Positions 21,813-33,120 of a stretch of 64,000 nt of DNA are shown piece by piece. The stretch lies in the NCBI GenBank assembly GCA_002104985.1, contig MCGO01000007.1, positions 496,001 to 560,000 of the forward strand. Direction: 5' to 3'. The translations under genes were made by a program, and so were the position numbers. The notes under the pieces are model-generated. The model ran no database searches. It was not told the DNA's origin and saw only the letters and a program-made list of their open reading frames with translations. The stretch comes from Rhizoclosmatium globosum. Taxonomy: Eukaryota > Chytridiomycota > Chytridiomycetes > Chytridiales > Chytriomycetaceae. Every line of letters starts with the position of its first letter. Position 1 is the first letter of the stretch.

Positions 21813-23243
21813 ATGAGGTTTCTGTTAGACGCAAAAAAGCAAAATCGACAAAGCGTGTTTCCAAAACCTTCTTCTGAATCTGGATCTTGTAAAATGGGAA
21901 CACGGGTCGTTGTGGGACTTAGTGGTGGCGTGGACTCGTCCGTGTCAGCGCTCTTGCTGCGATCGTGTGCGCAGAAGTTGGTAACTTGCAAGTAGGGCGT
22001 CAGTTGTGTTCTGATGGCTTGTAAACTTGTAGAACTTGGATGTACATGGAGTATTCATGCATAACTGGGATACTGAAGGTCAAATGTGTCCTACGGCCTC
22101 ACGAGACTACCAAGATGCTTTGAAAACTGCATCGCAGCTTGGGATTCCACTATCGACTGTGAACTTGACCAAAGAATACTGGACGCGCGTGTTCGAGCCA
22201 ATGATAGAATCTCTCGAAAATGGAGAGACTCCAAATCCTGATATAGGGTGTAATCGGTGGATCAAGTTTGGTGCATTTGCGGATCTGATGTTGAACAGAA
22301 AGCCGGGAACGGAATACAACCAACTAAGAGCTCGAATAATGGAGGAGATAGAAAAGTGTGCTTTATCGCCAGATCCCTTGCCGTTACCAAAACCTACTTC
22401 AGCGAAATGGAACCCAACACCTTCTATAACAACTCTTATTGGGACAGCAGATTTTATTGTCACGGGCCATTATGCGCGAATCGGATTAGATCCTATTCTC
22501 TCGCGACCTGTTCTTAAGCGCGCTCTCGACCGCAAAAAGGATCAAACATACTTTCTATCCACCATATCCCATACATCTCTTCAGCAAACAATCTTTCCCC
22601 TCGGAAACCTTCAAAAACCGCAAGTCAAACAAATCGCAGCCCGGAACGGACTAGACCACGTATCTAAAAAACGCGAAAGCATGGGAATCTGTTTCATCGA
22701 GCCTGGCGAAAAGTTTGGGGACTTTGTTGGAGGGTATATAGACCATCGGCCTGGAAACTTTGTGACGATGGATGGGGAGGTCGTTGGAAGGCATGATGGT
22801 GTTGCAAGGTTTACTGTGGGTCAAGGGGCGAGGATATCAGGGGCGAAAGGGAAGTGGTTCGTTTCCGGGAAAGATGTGGACACGGGAAATGTGACTGTGG
22901 TACCTGGAAGTACACATCCTGCATTGTATCGAGATTCTATACAGGTCCGGGATTGGGTATGGATAGATGCGCAGGAGCCTACTGAATTATCCACCAACAA
23001 ATCTATGAAAGGAATGCTCAAGATACGACATCAATCAGAACCTGTACCTGTGAAGTTTCGAAGTTCGAAATGCTTGACTACAGAATATTCAGTTTATTTT
23101 GAAGGACCTCAACTGGGTATTGCAAGTGGACAGGTATTTCCTTCCTCTTGAGTGCACAGAAATTATAATACTGACTTTACTGTTAGCATGCAGCTCTTTA
23201 TTCTACAAATGATATATGCCTTGGTGGCGGAAAAATCAAATAA
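21813..23243 (+). CDS. MTU1: Mitochondrial tRNA-specific 2-thiouridylase
   Basis: Three exons: 21813-21980, 22033-23133 and 23187-23243; 441 residues. The PP-loop ATP-binding motif SGGVDSS is at residues ~38-44. The catalytic Cys pair is seen in ETPNPDIGCN and ESMGICFIEPG. The central domain has GHYAR and KKDQTYFLS, and the third exon supplies the conserved ending (ALYSTNDICLGGG). The enzyme adds sulfur to the wobble U34 of mitochondrial tRNAs. The ~27 residues before the core are rich in Lys/Arg/Gln and probably serve as mitochondrial presequence. A shorter form from 21894 would begin just before the PP-loop and lack this targeting signal, so alternative starts are possible. It ends 11 bp from the end of the convergent PAS-protein gene. 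Confidence 0.92.
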
Positions 23244-23254
23244 TAATGATGTCA

Positions 23255-26200
23255 TCAAGTTTCAGCTTTCTCGATATGGATAGTATGCTCTTTAAACTGA
23301 ATCTCCTTCTTTGTTCCATTAAACGAGTCAACCGATGGATTTTCATTCACGCTACCTAGTTGGTTGACTGTGCCCAACTGTGCTACTGGTTGATTTTGTT
23401 TCTCTTTTGTTTTCTTAAGTCCCATTTCGGCTGCCCACGCTTTAAAACTTGGAACCGTTGAAATGATTTCTGGTGGGAGCATATGAACCAACGCACTTGT
23501 TCGTCTCATCTCTTGACTCATGTTTTTCAGCATAAGGCGAATGACGAAGATGTATAGAAGAAGTAGGGCGAATATGTAGCAGCACGTAAAAGTCTAGACG
23601 ACAACATGTTAGAAACACTTTGGAAAATATTGAACCTCACAATCTGGAATATAGAAAATTGAGATGCATTAGATCTCCAACTTTGCCAGTAAAATTGCGA
23701 AGCAGTATTGATATTTGGCGTCAAGTAATTAGTGTTGAGTTTTCGTAGGTTGGTCAAAACCGAATCGGCAGAGTAGACTCCACTACTTATATCATACCCT
23801 ATCTGACCATTCTGTATCATGTTGATATAAAATATACAGTCTTCCAACCACTCCATTCCGCTGTGAATTCCATTATGCAAAACATTGTTCAAGAACGAAG
23901 GACAATCAGTTGGGTCAGTAGTTGTTACAGGACATCCATCATCTAGTTCAATATTTACATAAGGTGTACTATCATCCAGCAGAGCCAATGGAACCGTATT
24001 CATTTGCGGATTGCCATATAGTCTTCCATAACCCATCCATTCCATGGAATCGGCATAGTTATCAAGTAATAATCCACCAGACTCACTCTGCTTGTCTGAG
24101 TATATTGTATGCAAGGCGCCGTTCAGTGTTCCATTGTGCCATCCGACTGTAAACAAAGATCCAAGAAATTGTTCTCTAATACCAAAGACCGTAAGCGTAG
24201 AATAAATAAGCCTTTGGATAGCCCAAAACGATGATGTGGCTGCAGATTGCATGCTTACGACGTATTCATATGATAGAACACCCATAGTTGCAAAGTAGAT
24301 GCATGTAATGATAAATAAAACCATGGAATATGGCCCAATACGGTGATTACTATTGAAAAACTGCACAAAGGCCTTGTAAACTGTAAATTTTGATGACGGA
24401 TTTTCAGAGAGGGATGCCCCATAACCAAGAGTTCCTGCGTCCGTAGCATTCAACGGAATGCCGTCCGATTCATTGGCATATTCGGATCCAATCATGAGGT
24501 TATCGATTGCAAGGCGGTGTCCGTGAAACTCTTTGTCGTCGCTTTCGTCCTCCTCTTCTTGCGCATCAATAAGTCGTTTAAGGTGGGCATCATGGATTCC
24601 TTTGACGACATCCTTCGGAATATCACAAAACATTTTTCTACAACAAGAGGTGAGTTAATGAGTCTTTGTTGCCAAAAGTAAGATATTTAAGACTACTCAC
24701 AAGAATCTGTTGCGATATTTTTCAATGTGGTAGTAAACTGGGAAAATGACAAACATAATGATTATAATACATATTACTGGCGCTAATATAGTGGACGTTA
24801 AGAACGTCCTTGGTTGTACACGAGTATAATCTTGGTAATCATCACGCTGCATCACAGCACTTTGATTCATAATCGACATTATCACTCCTGGACCATTATC
24901 CAGCATAAATTGAATGTTATTCGGAAGGTTAGAATCAGTCATATCATTTTGTGCCACATATTGAGCGGATGAAAGAAACATATTGATGGCCTCAAAATTC
25001 AAAACAGTTGTATTGACTCCATTATCCCTGTTGAGTAATGTCGCCGTTCCAGGGACATCTATAAACTGATCGAGCATCGACGCTATATATAATGTGTTGT
25101 TCAGAATTTGTGACTGGGAATCTTGAAGGCTTTGTGCCATGGTCAAATTATTGTTTTCGATGAATTGAATTCGATGCAAATCCAATGACCTGACAGAGTC
25201 ACTTATTTGCGCAATATACAAGGCTGATTGTAGTCTTGCATTCAGGTTATCAATTTTGTTTCGAATGACTTCATACACAGAAACAAAAAGCATGTCTTCG
25301 TAGATTGCATCGCCAGACAAAATCAGAATACATAGAATATATGCAAACTGAATAAACGTCAGATGCTGGTTAGAGCTATTGTTGCGATCTGAAATGAGAC
25401 GTTTGATGTTCCGCGTACTACTTGCTTTTGAAAATCCAGATTCCGAACGTTGATCTGATTTCTTGTCAACGTCGTTCAATTTCGCAAGTTTCTTCATTGC
25501 GAGACGTTGTGTCCCATTTGCAACAGAACCACGGGATTTGGATATAGAGTATTCAGAGTGGGATATTTCTGATGGTTCTGCAATCGAGGACTTCAAGTCG
25601 TCTTTTGAGTTATGAGCTGAAAATACCATTGGCATAATATCTGCGTTCATGGATTCTAGGGATTGATTTCCACTTCCCGCTCCCTGTGATGGTCTTTGTT
25701 GGAGTTCACTTCCATAGCTTCGGGGTAAGGCAAGAGTTGCACGTTTCTCAACAGTCTTGAAAATCACTCTTGCAATATATACAGATGCTCCGCTCACTTG
25801 GATTTTTTCTCCAGTTACTTTGATGTTTATCGTAGTGTCATCAGTGATTTTCAACTCGGTCTGATATCCTCCGGAAGAAAGCTTCTCAGCAGTTTCAGCA
25901 TTCAAGCCAGGGAACAAATCCCCCACGTAAACTTTGTTGGCGTCTTTAGAGGGCTGGACGTCAAACGTATCTTGAATGTTTTTGGTGCAGTTTTTGATTC
26001 GAAGGTCATCTCCATTGAAAATGATGAATCCAGATGTGGTTGATTCTTTTGTTGGTTTGATGACACCAATGAACGACTGCTTTCCATTTCCGTCGACAAC
26101 ATGTTTGACACACAAAATCAATGGAATTAAGTATCCGTCTTTATGAAGCCCTAGAACTTGACGAGATCGATCGATAACCTATCGACAAAAACGGGTCAAC

Positions 26201-28799
26201 AATCAATATGTAAGAGATGATTTTACCTTGGCAAATCCAGTATCCAAGTACTTATGCAAATACGCATCGTGAGGCTCTGAAAATGGACTCGGAACGATAA
26301 TAGTAATATTTTTTCCAATCGCTTCCCCCTTTTTCCACCCAAAGACTTTGTGTGCCTTGGCATTCATGGTCAAAATCTGCCCAACATTATGACGCTCCCC
26401 AGAAATAGTGAAGACACAGTTATCCTCCGAAAACAGATTCATATTCATTTGTAAGCGCTTTGGGGGAGGTGGTTCGTCGTCCAGACTCATTCCAGAGCCA
26501 CCACCTAAACTGCTACACTGTCCGTCGTCATCGTCATCATAGTCTTCGTCGTTATCGCGTTCTGCTTCTTCCTCGATTTCGTCGGCGTGGTCGAGGAGGT
26601 CTTGTCCGTTCTTTTTGTCGTTCAAGGCGTTGATGAGGAACCGACCGTACATTCTGTATACTGCTGGAGAGTCTGGAGACAATTTCAGGAGAGTTGTAAA
26701 ATGGGTTTGGGCGAGTGAAACGGCAGTCGAGATTGCTGCTCCATGGGACTGTAGCTTGTGGAAGGAAGGATTTCGTTTCATCAGTTCCGACCAAAATTGG
26801 ACACCAGCAATGGTTGCTCGGCGTTCATTTCTAGATTAAAGCGTTTATAAGTTGGGTAAGAGGGAAATTAGAACTCACTGCTTTGCAAGTTTTAGATTCT
26901 GTTCATAGGCAATAAAATCAATCACATCTCCACCTCCAAACCTATCATTCAACAATCTCTGCCTCTTAAAAACCATAAAAGCCTCGTCAAGCTGTGGATT
27001 CATAGTTGCAGCCTTTGCAGTCAATGATAAACATTGCGCGCGGTTCGCCATAAAGTTGAGATGGAATGCGGCCATGAACAAATGCAGCATACAAGACTTG
27101 GGCATGAGTTTCGCAGCGTGAAGATACATCTCGTTGATTTCATCCAGCAAGGCTCGTTCTGCAGCCCTTGCGGCTTCCTCTGCTTTGCGTTCACAGTCAT
27201 TTACGGAAACTCCTGTAGTTGGACTTGCAAGGTCACCCGGAGACCTCCCAAATTGTGTTGCCGCTGCGTTATTCTTGGTAATCTCTTTATAAAAGATCCC
27301 AGCATCCATCAACCTAAATCGAATTTTGAGTTCAAGTGTGAATGGATCTGTAATTGTGTTGACAGCCATTCTTTGGATGATGGTTTTCCGAAAATGGACT
27401 AAGTAATATCCGAGAATAAATGTAAAGGGACAACCAATGAGGTAAATGATTCCAATATCAGAACGGGGGAAGAGGTTCGTGTAGAACAGACAGAGGGATG
27501 CCCAAAAGAAGTTGACCATCATACCAGCCTGTTGAACCCATTTAACACAAAACAATTATATGAATTTGAATGGATTATACCCGAAGTATAGAGTATCTGA
27601 AGTTGTAGAACGGAATAAACCAAATGTACCCAAACGCAAGAATCCCACTGAGCAGTACACACGCTCCCGTCATTATCCAGTTCTGTGCCGAAGTATCAAC
27701 AGCGATATCTGCTACTGTTGGTGTGTTTGTGACCATCCCTGGCGGTGTCGGCATATTTGTATCTGAACTTCTTCGATGAAGCGTAGCTGAGCTGTGCAAA
27801 CTTTCCACCCATGCTGGCAATGCAATAGATAAAATTGTCAATACGCCACGAAATCCTGTGTACAGAATATCGAGACGCGAATGAGGCCGTCCCGTAACAT
27901 CATTTTTGTGGGGATCTGAGTCAAAGAAGGTTGCCTTGACGGCAAGTGCAAGTCTGTTTTACACAAAACAAATCATTAAATCGAGGGGCTTTGGTAAAGA
28001 GGAGACGTTACCCAATAAAGAAGGCCGTGAATACGAGTGTAACAACACTTCGGAATACGTTGTCTCCATTGAAACAAGTCACGTATTTTCCACTTGAATC
28101 TGTACACGACGCCACATTTTCAGCGAAAAAGGCAAGGATGGGGATGAAAAGAACTGTCGCAAACAATCCAAGTGTAATTCGTAGAATTTTGAGCGTCCCT
28201 TTTCAGATAATCAATTTAGGAAGTGAGATCTTGCAGAAAAAAAAGCGAACTCACAAATGAATCGAAAGTTGTTTTGTGAAAACGAGTAACCCACAAAGAG
28301 CGCGTTTACAAGAGTAGCTCCTATAACACTCAACAAAATGAAGAAAATGATTTGGTTCTTTCCAATCTGAAATCAAATTATATAGGTTTTTTCAGTGGGT
28401 ACAATTTCTACAAGTCTGAACGCACCAATCTTTCAGGCGAGAACCAGTTCAGCACAGTTTGGAACCACGATATAGACGATATCCATGGAGATAGAACGAA
28501 CGAGAGAGGGAAGGCCAAGTCTTGCATGTGATCGATGAAGATTTCTGTTGAGAAGTTAGCATCGATCTCACCCGACACAATCAAACAAACCTAGAAAGTG
28601 AGCATATAGATTGTGTTCTGTATGCTGTGAAAAGATATCCGTTATCTTACTGGGCAGATCCTGCTCTGAAAACGGTACCAACCTTGTTTGTGACAAATAG
28701 AATCCCAAACAACCCGTCCGTGAGCTTTGTAAGTATCTCATCGATTCCAAACTCCTTCTTGGCGTCTGCATTGTCTGGGTTGGTGACGTCAAGGACCAT
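23255..28799 (-). CDS. TmcB-like multi-membrane PAS-domain protein
   Basis: Eleven exons, from 28799-28683 through 28624-28591, 28544-28426, 28366-28255, 28198-28012, 27953-27581, 27528-26879, 26830-26227, 26178-24701 and 24637-23641 to 23593-23255; 1669 residues, all phases consistent. The N-terminal third has six or more membrane helices (e.g. IIFFILLSVIGATLVNALFV). A helical TPR-like region follows (KLMPKSCMLHLFMAAFHLN), then an acidic loop, then a PAS domain at ~780-900 (GQILTMNAKAHKVFGW, GEAIGKNITIIVPSP, FIGVIKPTKE). After a Ser-rich linker come further membrane segments enclosing two long outer loops. This architecture is known from TmcB/TmcC-like proteins expanded in ciliates and chytrids. 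A sensor role (redox, ligand or light) is inference; no kinase or cyclase domain is visible. Confidence 0.82.
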
Positions 28800-28910
28800 C
28801 CGACTTCAAAGAATCTTCTGGTGCGAGGTGACTGACAGAAGAATTGTCGTGGAAATCTTTTGAAGTGGAAACAAAATGTATTTAATAGATACACGAATCT
28901 AAATCCATCA

Positions 28911-30039
28911 TCATTCTTTGGAAAATCTGTAAATGGTCTTCTGTGTCCACTTCTGGCCTCTCTTGATGATTACAGTTGAACGGACTTTCTCGTTGGGACT
29001 GTTAATGGCGTCTGGAGGGGCTGACGTCTCGAGACAGAATCCGGCGTGTTGTCCATAAGTTCCTTTCGGATGAGTGGACTTTGTTGGGATGGTTGATTCC
29101 AAAAAGTTTGCCGTGTAGAGCTGGAAGCCGATGGCATCTGTGAGCATTTCCATCTTGATGCCCGATTCAGGAGACTTGACTGTAGCAGCCAAGACGAGTT
29201 CTTGTTTCTTAGAGGTGTCTGCAGTGATGACATCAATGTCCTTGACTACGTAAAAGTGATCGTATCCTTTAAATTCCTGAACTTGAGTAATATCACGGCC
29301 AAATGTCTTTGGTTCAGATGTAAAATCCATGGATGCAAGTTCATCTGGCTTTATGATGGTACCAGTTGGAATTTGAACGGAATTCAGTTCCATGTGACCC
29401 AATGAGTTTGGGAAATGGACAATATGGTCCAAGATGGATGGATTATCGAGACCAGAGAGGTTGAAATAGGAATGGGTGGTGAGGTTGGCGATTGTATCTT
29501 GCATCACCTCATCCCCATTAAGGGAGGCTTCATCAATATGGGCCTCGTAATCAATAATCAAGTCGTTTCCGTTGAGAGTGTATGAAACAGAAGCAATCAA
29601 AGGAAGAGGGAAGCCTTCTTCTCCGTCTGCACTCTTGCATTCGAAGACAACCGAAGACTGAGTCTGTTCGCGCAGGGACCAGACCTTCGAGTCAAAGCCC
29701 TTTGGACCTCCGTGCAACGCGTTAGGGCCGTTGTTGCATACGAGCGAGAACTGATTTCCGGCAAGGGAGAAGGCGCCACCGGCAATACTACGAATGTATT
29801 CAGTATTCTCAAAGTATTAATTAAAACAACAACCAACAAACAACGCACCGATTGCACACGCGTCCAACTGTTCCAAAGTACGGATGCACCGTGCACTCGG
29901 CCTGGTCCGCCGATGAGTCATAACCAAGAACGAGATCGCGGCCGCCAAAGTCGATTCGCTGAATCGTTGCTCCGAGTGGCCTGAGTGTGACTGCGATGCT
30001 TCCTGTTTCGCTGGTGAGTTGGATGTCGGTGGTGCTCAT
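28911..30039 (-). CDS. GALM: Aldose 1-epimerase (galactose mutarotase)
   Basis: Two exons: 30039-29849 and 29787-28911; 355 residues, normal length. Motifs: GATIQRIDFGGRDLVLGYDS at the N-terminus, TVGRVCNRIAGGAF across the splice, NGPNALHGGPKGFD, catalytic His in NLTTHSYFNLSG, Asp in GYDHFYVV, and catalytic Glu in HAGFCLETSAPPDA. The enzyme interconverts alpha and beta anomers of glucose and galactose in the cytosol. Its start is 50 bp from the divergent RAS start. It ends about 112 bp from the start of the PAS-protein gene, on the same strand. Confidence 0.93.
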
Positions 30040-30089
30040 TTCAGAGTTGGTTTGTTTTTGTGATTTCGAAACTTGGATCGAAGACAGAA
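30040..30089. promoter_or_regulatory. 50-bp spacer between divergent GALM and RAS starts
   Basis: Only 50 bp separate the ATG of GALM (30039, minus) from the ATG of RAS (30090, plus). The two genes must share or overlap promoter elements; no motif stands out. Confidence 0.4.
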
Positions 30090-31237
30090 ATGGTGCAGCA
30101 CAGACTAGTTGTTCTTGGCGATGGAGGCGTGGGAAAGACGGGTGAGTCATCGTTGGTTGGTTGGTTGTTACTCTGTTGTTTGTTTGGATGGACTAGCGTA
30201 GGGTGCTGTAGTGGCTGGTTGGGGTTGATTGGGTCGGAGGTGGTGCTTATTGGTTGGACTCATGTACCCCACTATATCTTGCTCTGGTGTATTGTCGATC
30301 TTAAGACTAACTCTGTTCTTTCTGTTAGCCTTGACTATTCAGGTACCTCGTCAATGCCGAATTGATTCAATTTGACTGGCACTAATGCGCTGCTCACTAC
30401 ATCTCCCCTTACTTGCCCTACTTTGCCTTGCCTTAGTTGTGCCACAACCACTTTGTCGAGGTATGTTCCTGATTCATCCCGATATGCCTTCGGAATGCAC
30501 GGATGTACTCTTGAAACAACCGAGGATCTTACCGAACTTCAATCTAAATCTCTTCCAACGCAGACATACGATCCAACTATCGAAGACTCTTACAACAAAC
30601 AAGTCGTTATTGACGATATCCCATGCATCCTTGAAGTCCTCGACACTGCCGGCCAGGTACACAATCTCCACCAATCCCAAACAACCTGAGCGGTTTCAAC
30701 CTCCATGTGAAACGCAATTTTCAATGAATATAACACTTTTGCTTCCAGGAAGAGTACACTGCACTCAGAGACCAATGGATCAGAGACGGAGAAGGTTTCC
30801 TGCTTGTTTACTCAATCACTTCAAGAGAGACTTTTTTCCGTATCGAGCGATTCAAAGAACAGATCCTGCGTGTGAAAGATACAGATGATTCTATTCCCAT
30901 GATCTTGGTTGGAAACAAGAGCGACAGAAGTGGTGAGAGAGAAGTGAGCAAGGAGGAAGGTATCGCCTTGGCTCAAAGGCTGCGATGTGATTTCATTGAA
31001 ACAAGTGCCAAGAACAGAGTGAATGTGGAGAGGTATGTAATTTGTTCGTTGGGGTTATTGTGGTCATGGGGCTTATCCAACTATTTTTTCAACAAATTCA
31101 GGGCCTTCTATAACGTTGTTCGTGCATTGCGTAAGGAACAAGAATTGGAAACTCGTATCAAGACTAGCAAAGCTGCGACAAAGAGACCTGACTCCAACGC
31201 CAAAGGAAAGGATGGCAAGGACTGTGTCATTATGTAG
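30090..31237 (+). CDS. RAS: Ras-family GTPase, CAAX (CVIM)
   Basis: Six exons: 30090-30141, 30329-30342 (14 nt), 30437-30460 (24 nt), 30564-30656, 30749-31032 and 31102-31237; 200 residues. The P-loop is GDGGVGKT, with the 14-nt microexon giving ALTIQ and the 24-nt exon LCHNHFVE; effector loop [24 protein letters not shown] with the catalytic Gln, NKSD, and ETSAK. The C-terminus is basic and ends CVIM, a farnesylation box. It is a membrane-anchored growth or cAMP/MAPK switch. The GTP-binding loop has Asp where canonical Ras has Ala11. It converges on a second Ras gene that has the same exon plan. Confidence 0.94.
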
Positions 31238-31426
31238 AAAACATTCCACTGAGGGATATACATTCGTTTCGTTATATCAAGTAAAATAAATGGTTCAATA
31301 TATGAGTATTCAAATACTGTCTACAAACTTGATATATTGGCATAAATACACGGTAAAATGACGGAAGAAACAAGATAACTACAACGAAACGAAACAGACA
31401 GATTCACTCCTATCTCGTCCAAACAT

Positions 31427-32523
31427 TTACATAATGGCGCATCCGCCCTTCTGCTTTTTGTGAGATCGATGATTCCTCAAAACTCGAACAGACAAGTGAA
31501 AGGCACTAAACACATGCAATTCAGTTAATATCCCACAACCACTCCATCAAAAACAAACACTCACTTTTCCACATTGTACTTTGACTTTGCCGAAGTTTCA
31601 ATAAACGCACATTTTAAGATCTTGGATAGTTCCAGCCCTTCTTGTGTTGAAACTTGTCTCTCCCCAGGCATATCGCATTTGTTTCCCACAAGAACCATGG
31701 GTGTTGCATCGGTTTGTCGTACACGGATCATATGTTCGTGGAATCGTTTCACGCGATTGAAAGATTGGCGCGATGTGATTGAATAGACAAGAAGGAATCC
31801 GTCGCCCATTCGGAGCCATTGGTCTCCCATAGCCTGGTGATTTCCAATTGAGTCATTGATAATAATGTTTTGAGTCAGGTGACGACTCACTGCATACTCC
31901 TCTTGTCCTGCCGTATCCAAGATTTCAAGGATACATGATTCGTTGTCCACGACAACTTGTTTTCGATAAGAGTCTTCGATTGTTGGATCGTAATGCTATT
32001 TGAGATAGAGGGAGAGTTTTAGAACATCTTTGTCACAGTCGAACGACAAAGAGCCACCCCCATATTGATATACCTCAACAAAGTTGTTCAAGCAATACTG
32101 TCGAGAGAAGAAATGATAGTGTGTAGATAACGGTGGGAGGTTAGCCTTGAGACACACAACAAGCCGAAATCAAACGTACTTGGATTGTCAATGCTGATGG
32201 AATGAAAGGGTAGAGGGAAAGAAGCAATTAGTAACTGCATTCAAGAGTTTATGATGAGGGGGACTTTTAAGTTGATTGAATTGGACCCCTGATGTCATCC
32301 AAACATGGCCCTTATGCACTGTATCACATCTTGCTTGGTGGCCGAATCGCCCGTGGACATTGCTGCTGCATCACCATTTGCTATTCAAGGCGGCCCAAGA
32401 CAATCCCACACATCACTCATATGACTCTCTCTCCTCTTGACGGCAATCACACATGGACAGGGCCTCACCAGTCTTTCCAACAGCTCCGTCTCCAAGGACT
32501 ACAATGTGGTATTGAACGGGCAT
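31427..32523 (-). CDS. RAS: Ras-family GTPase, CAAX (CAIM), second copy
   Basis: Six exons: 32523-32469, 32193-32180 (14 nt), 32097-32074 (24 nt), 31995-31891, 31833-31565 and 31505-31427; 181 residues. The P-loop is GDGAVGKT (Ala where Ras has Gly13, as in Rho GTPases), followed by ALTIQ from the microexon, [34 protein letters not shown], and a Lys/His-rich tail ending CAIM. The first four introns fall at the same codon positions and phases as in the neighbouring gene, so the pair probably arose by an old inverted duplication, though sequence identity is now moderate. Which effectors each uses is unknown. Confidence 0.92.
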
Positions 32524-33120
32524 CGGAAAGAACGGAGAGTGTACAACAGCCTTTCGTTGTTTTCTGAACCAGAAAAAATCGTTTGGGAGGTGAGTGAGAG
32601 AGCCATCTCCACCCCTTGAAGTTTCAAATCCGTTTTGAATCTGAATCGGTACTCAAATTCGATGGGTTGATAATATGAATAGATGCACAACGTCGTCGTT
32701 GGAGGAAGGAGTTTTAGAGGACTGTCGCTGACAGCAAAAGAGTAAGCCTCAGTTTGACTTTAAATCTCTAAGTTTTATGAAAACCTTTAAATTCCATTGA
32801 ATTATGACTTCCGTTAAATCTAACAATATATGACATGTTTGCCAACATTCTAATCTGACATTTGACCACCAAGTCGTTTTACTGGCCGAAAGAGAAGGTA
32901 GTTGATATTGACAAGTCATCAATCTGATTCAAGGGACTTAATCAAGAGCTGGTACTTGATTCGCTGTTCTCTATGGTACCTAGCACAAGTATTCATGTAA
33001 TTGTACATATTTGACACATTTATCTAGAACATATTTAAAGACGTAAGAGTTAACAGCAGTAACTGATTTATTATTGAAAATGCAGTTGAGACGGCGAACA
33101 TCCGCTGCCAACAGCAGTTC
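32524..33120. other. Intergenic region between divergent genes
   Basis: About 600 bp between the second Ras gene (minus) and PMT (plus). AT-rich; no gene, tRNA or repeat recognised. It should contain both promoters. Confidence 0.45.

Noticed and set aside
28568..28894. 108-codon open frame at the start of the PAS-protein gene
   Set aside because: It overlaps the first two exons in a different frame; the spliced frame starting at 28799 continues the protein.
32041..32060. Short match to the core of the 48-bp repeat (GAGCCACCCCCA) inside a Ras intron
   Set aside because: Only about 12 bases match and there is no partner repeat; chance similarity is enough.
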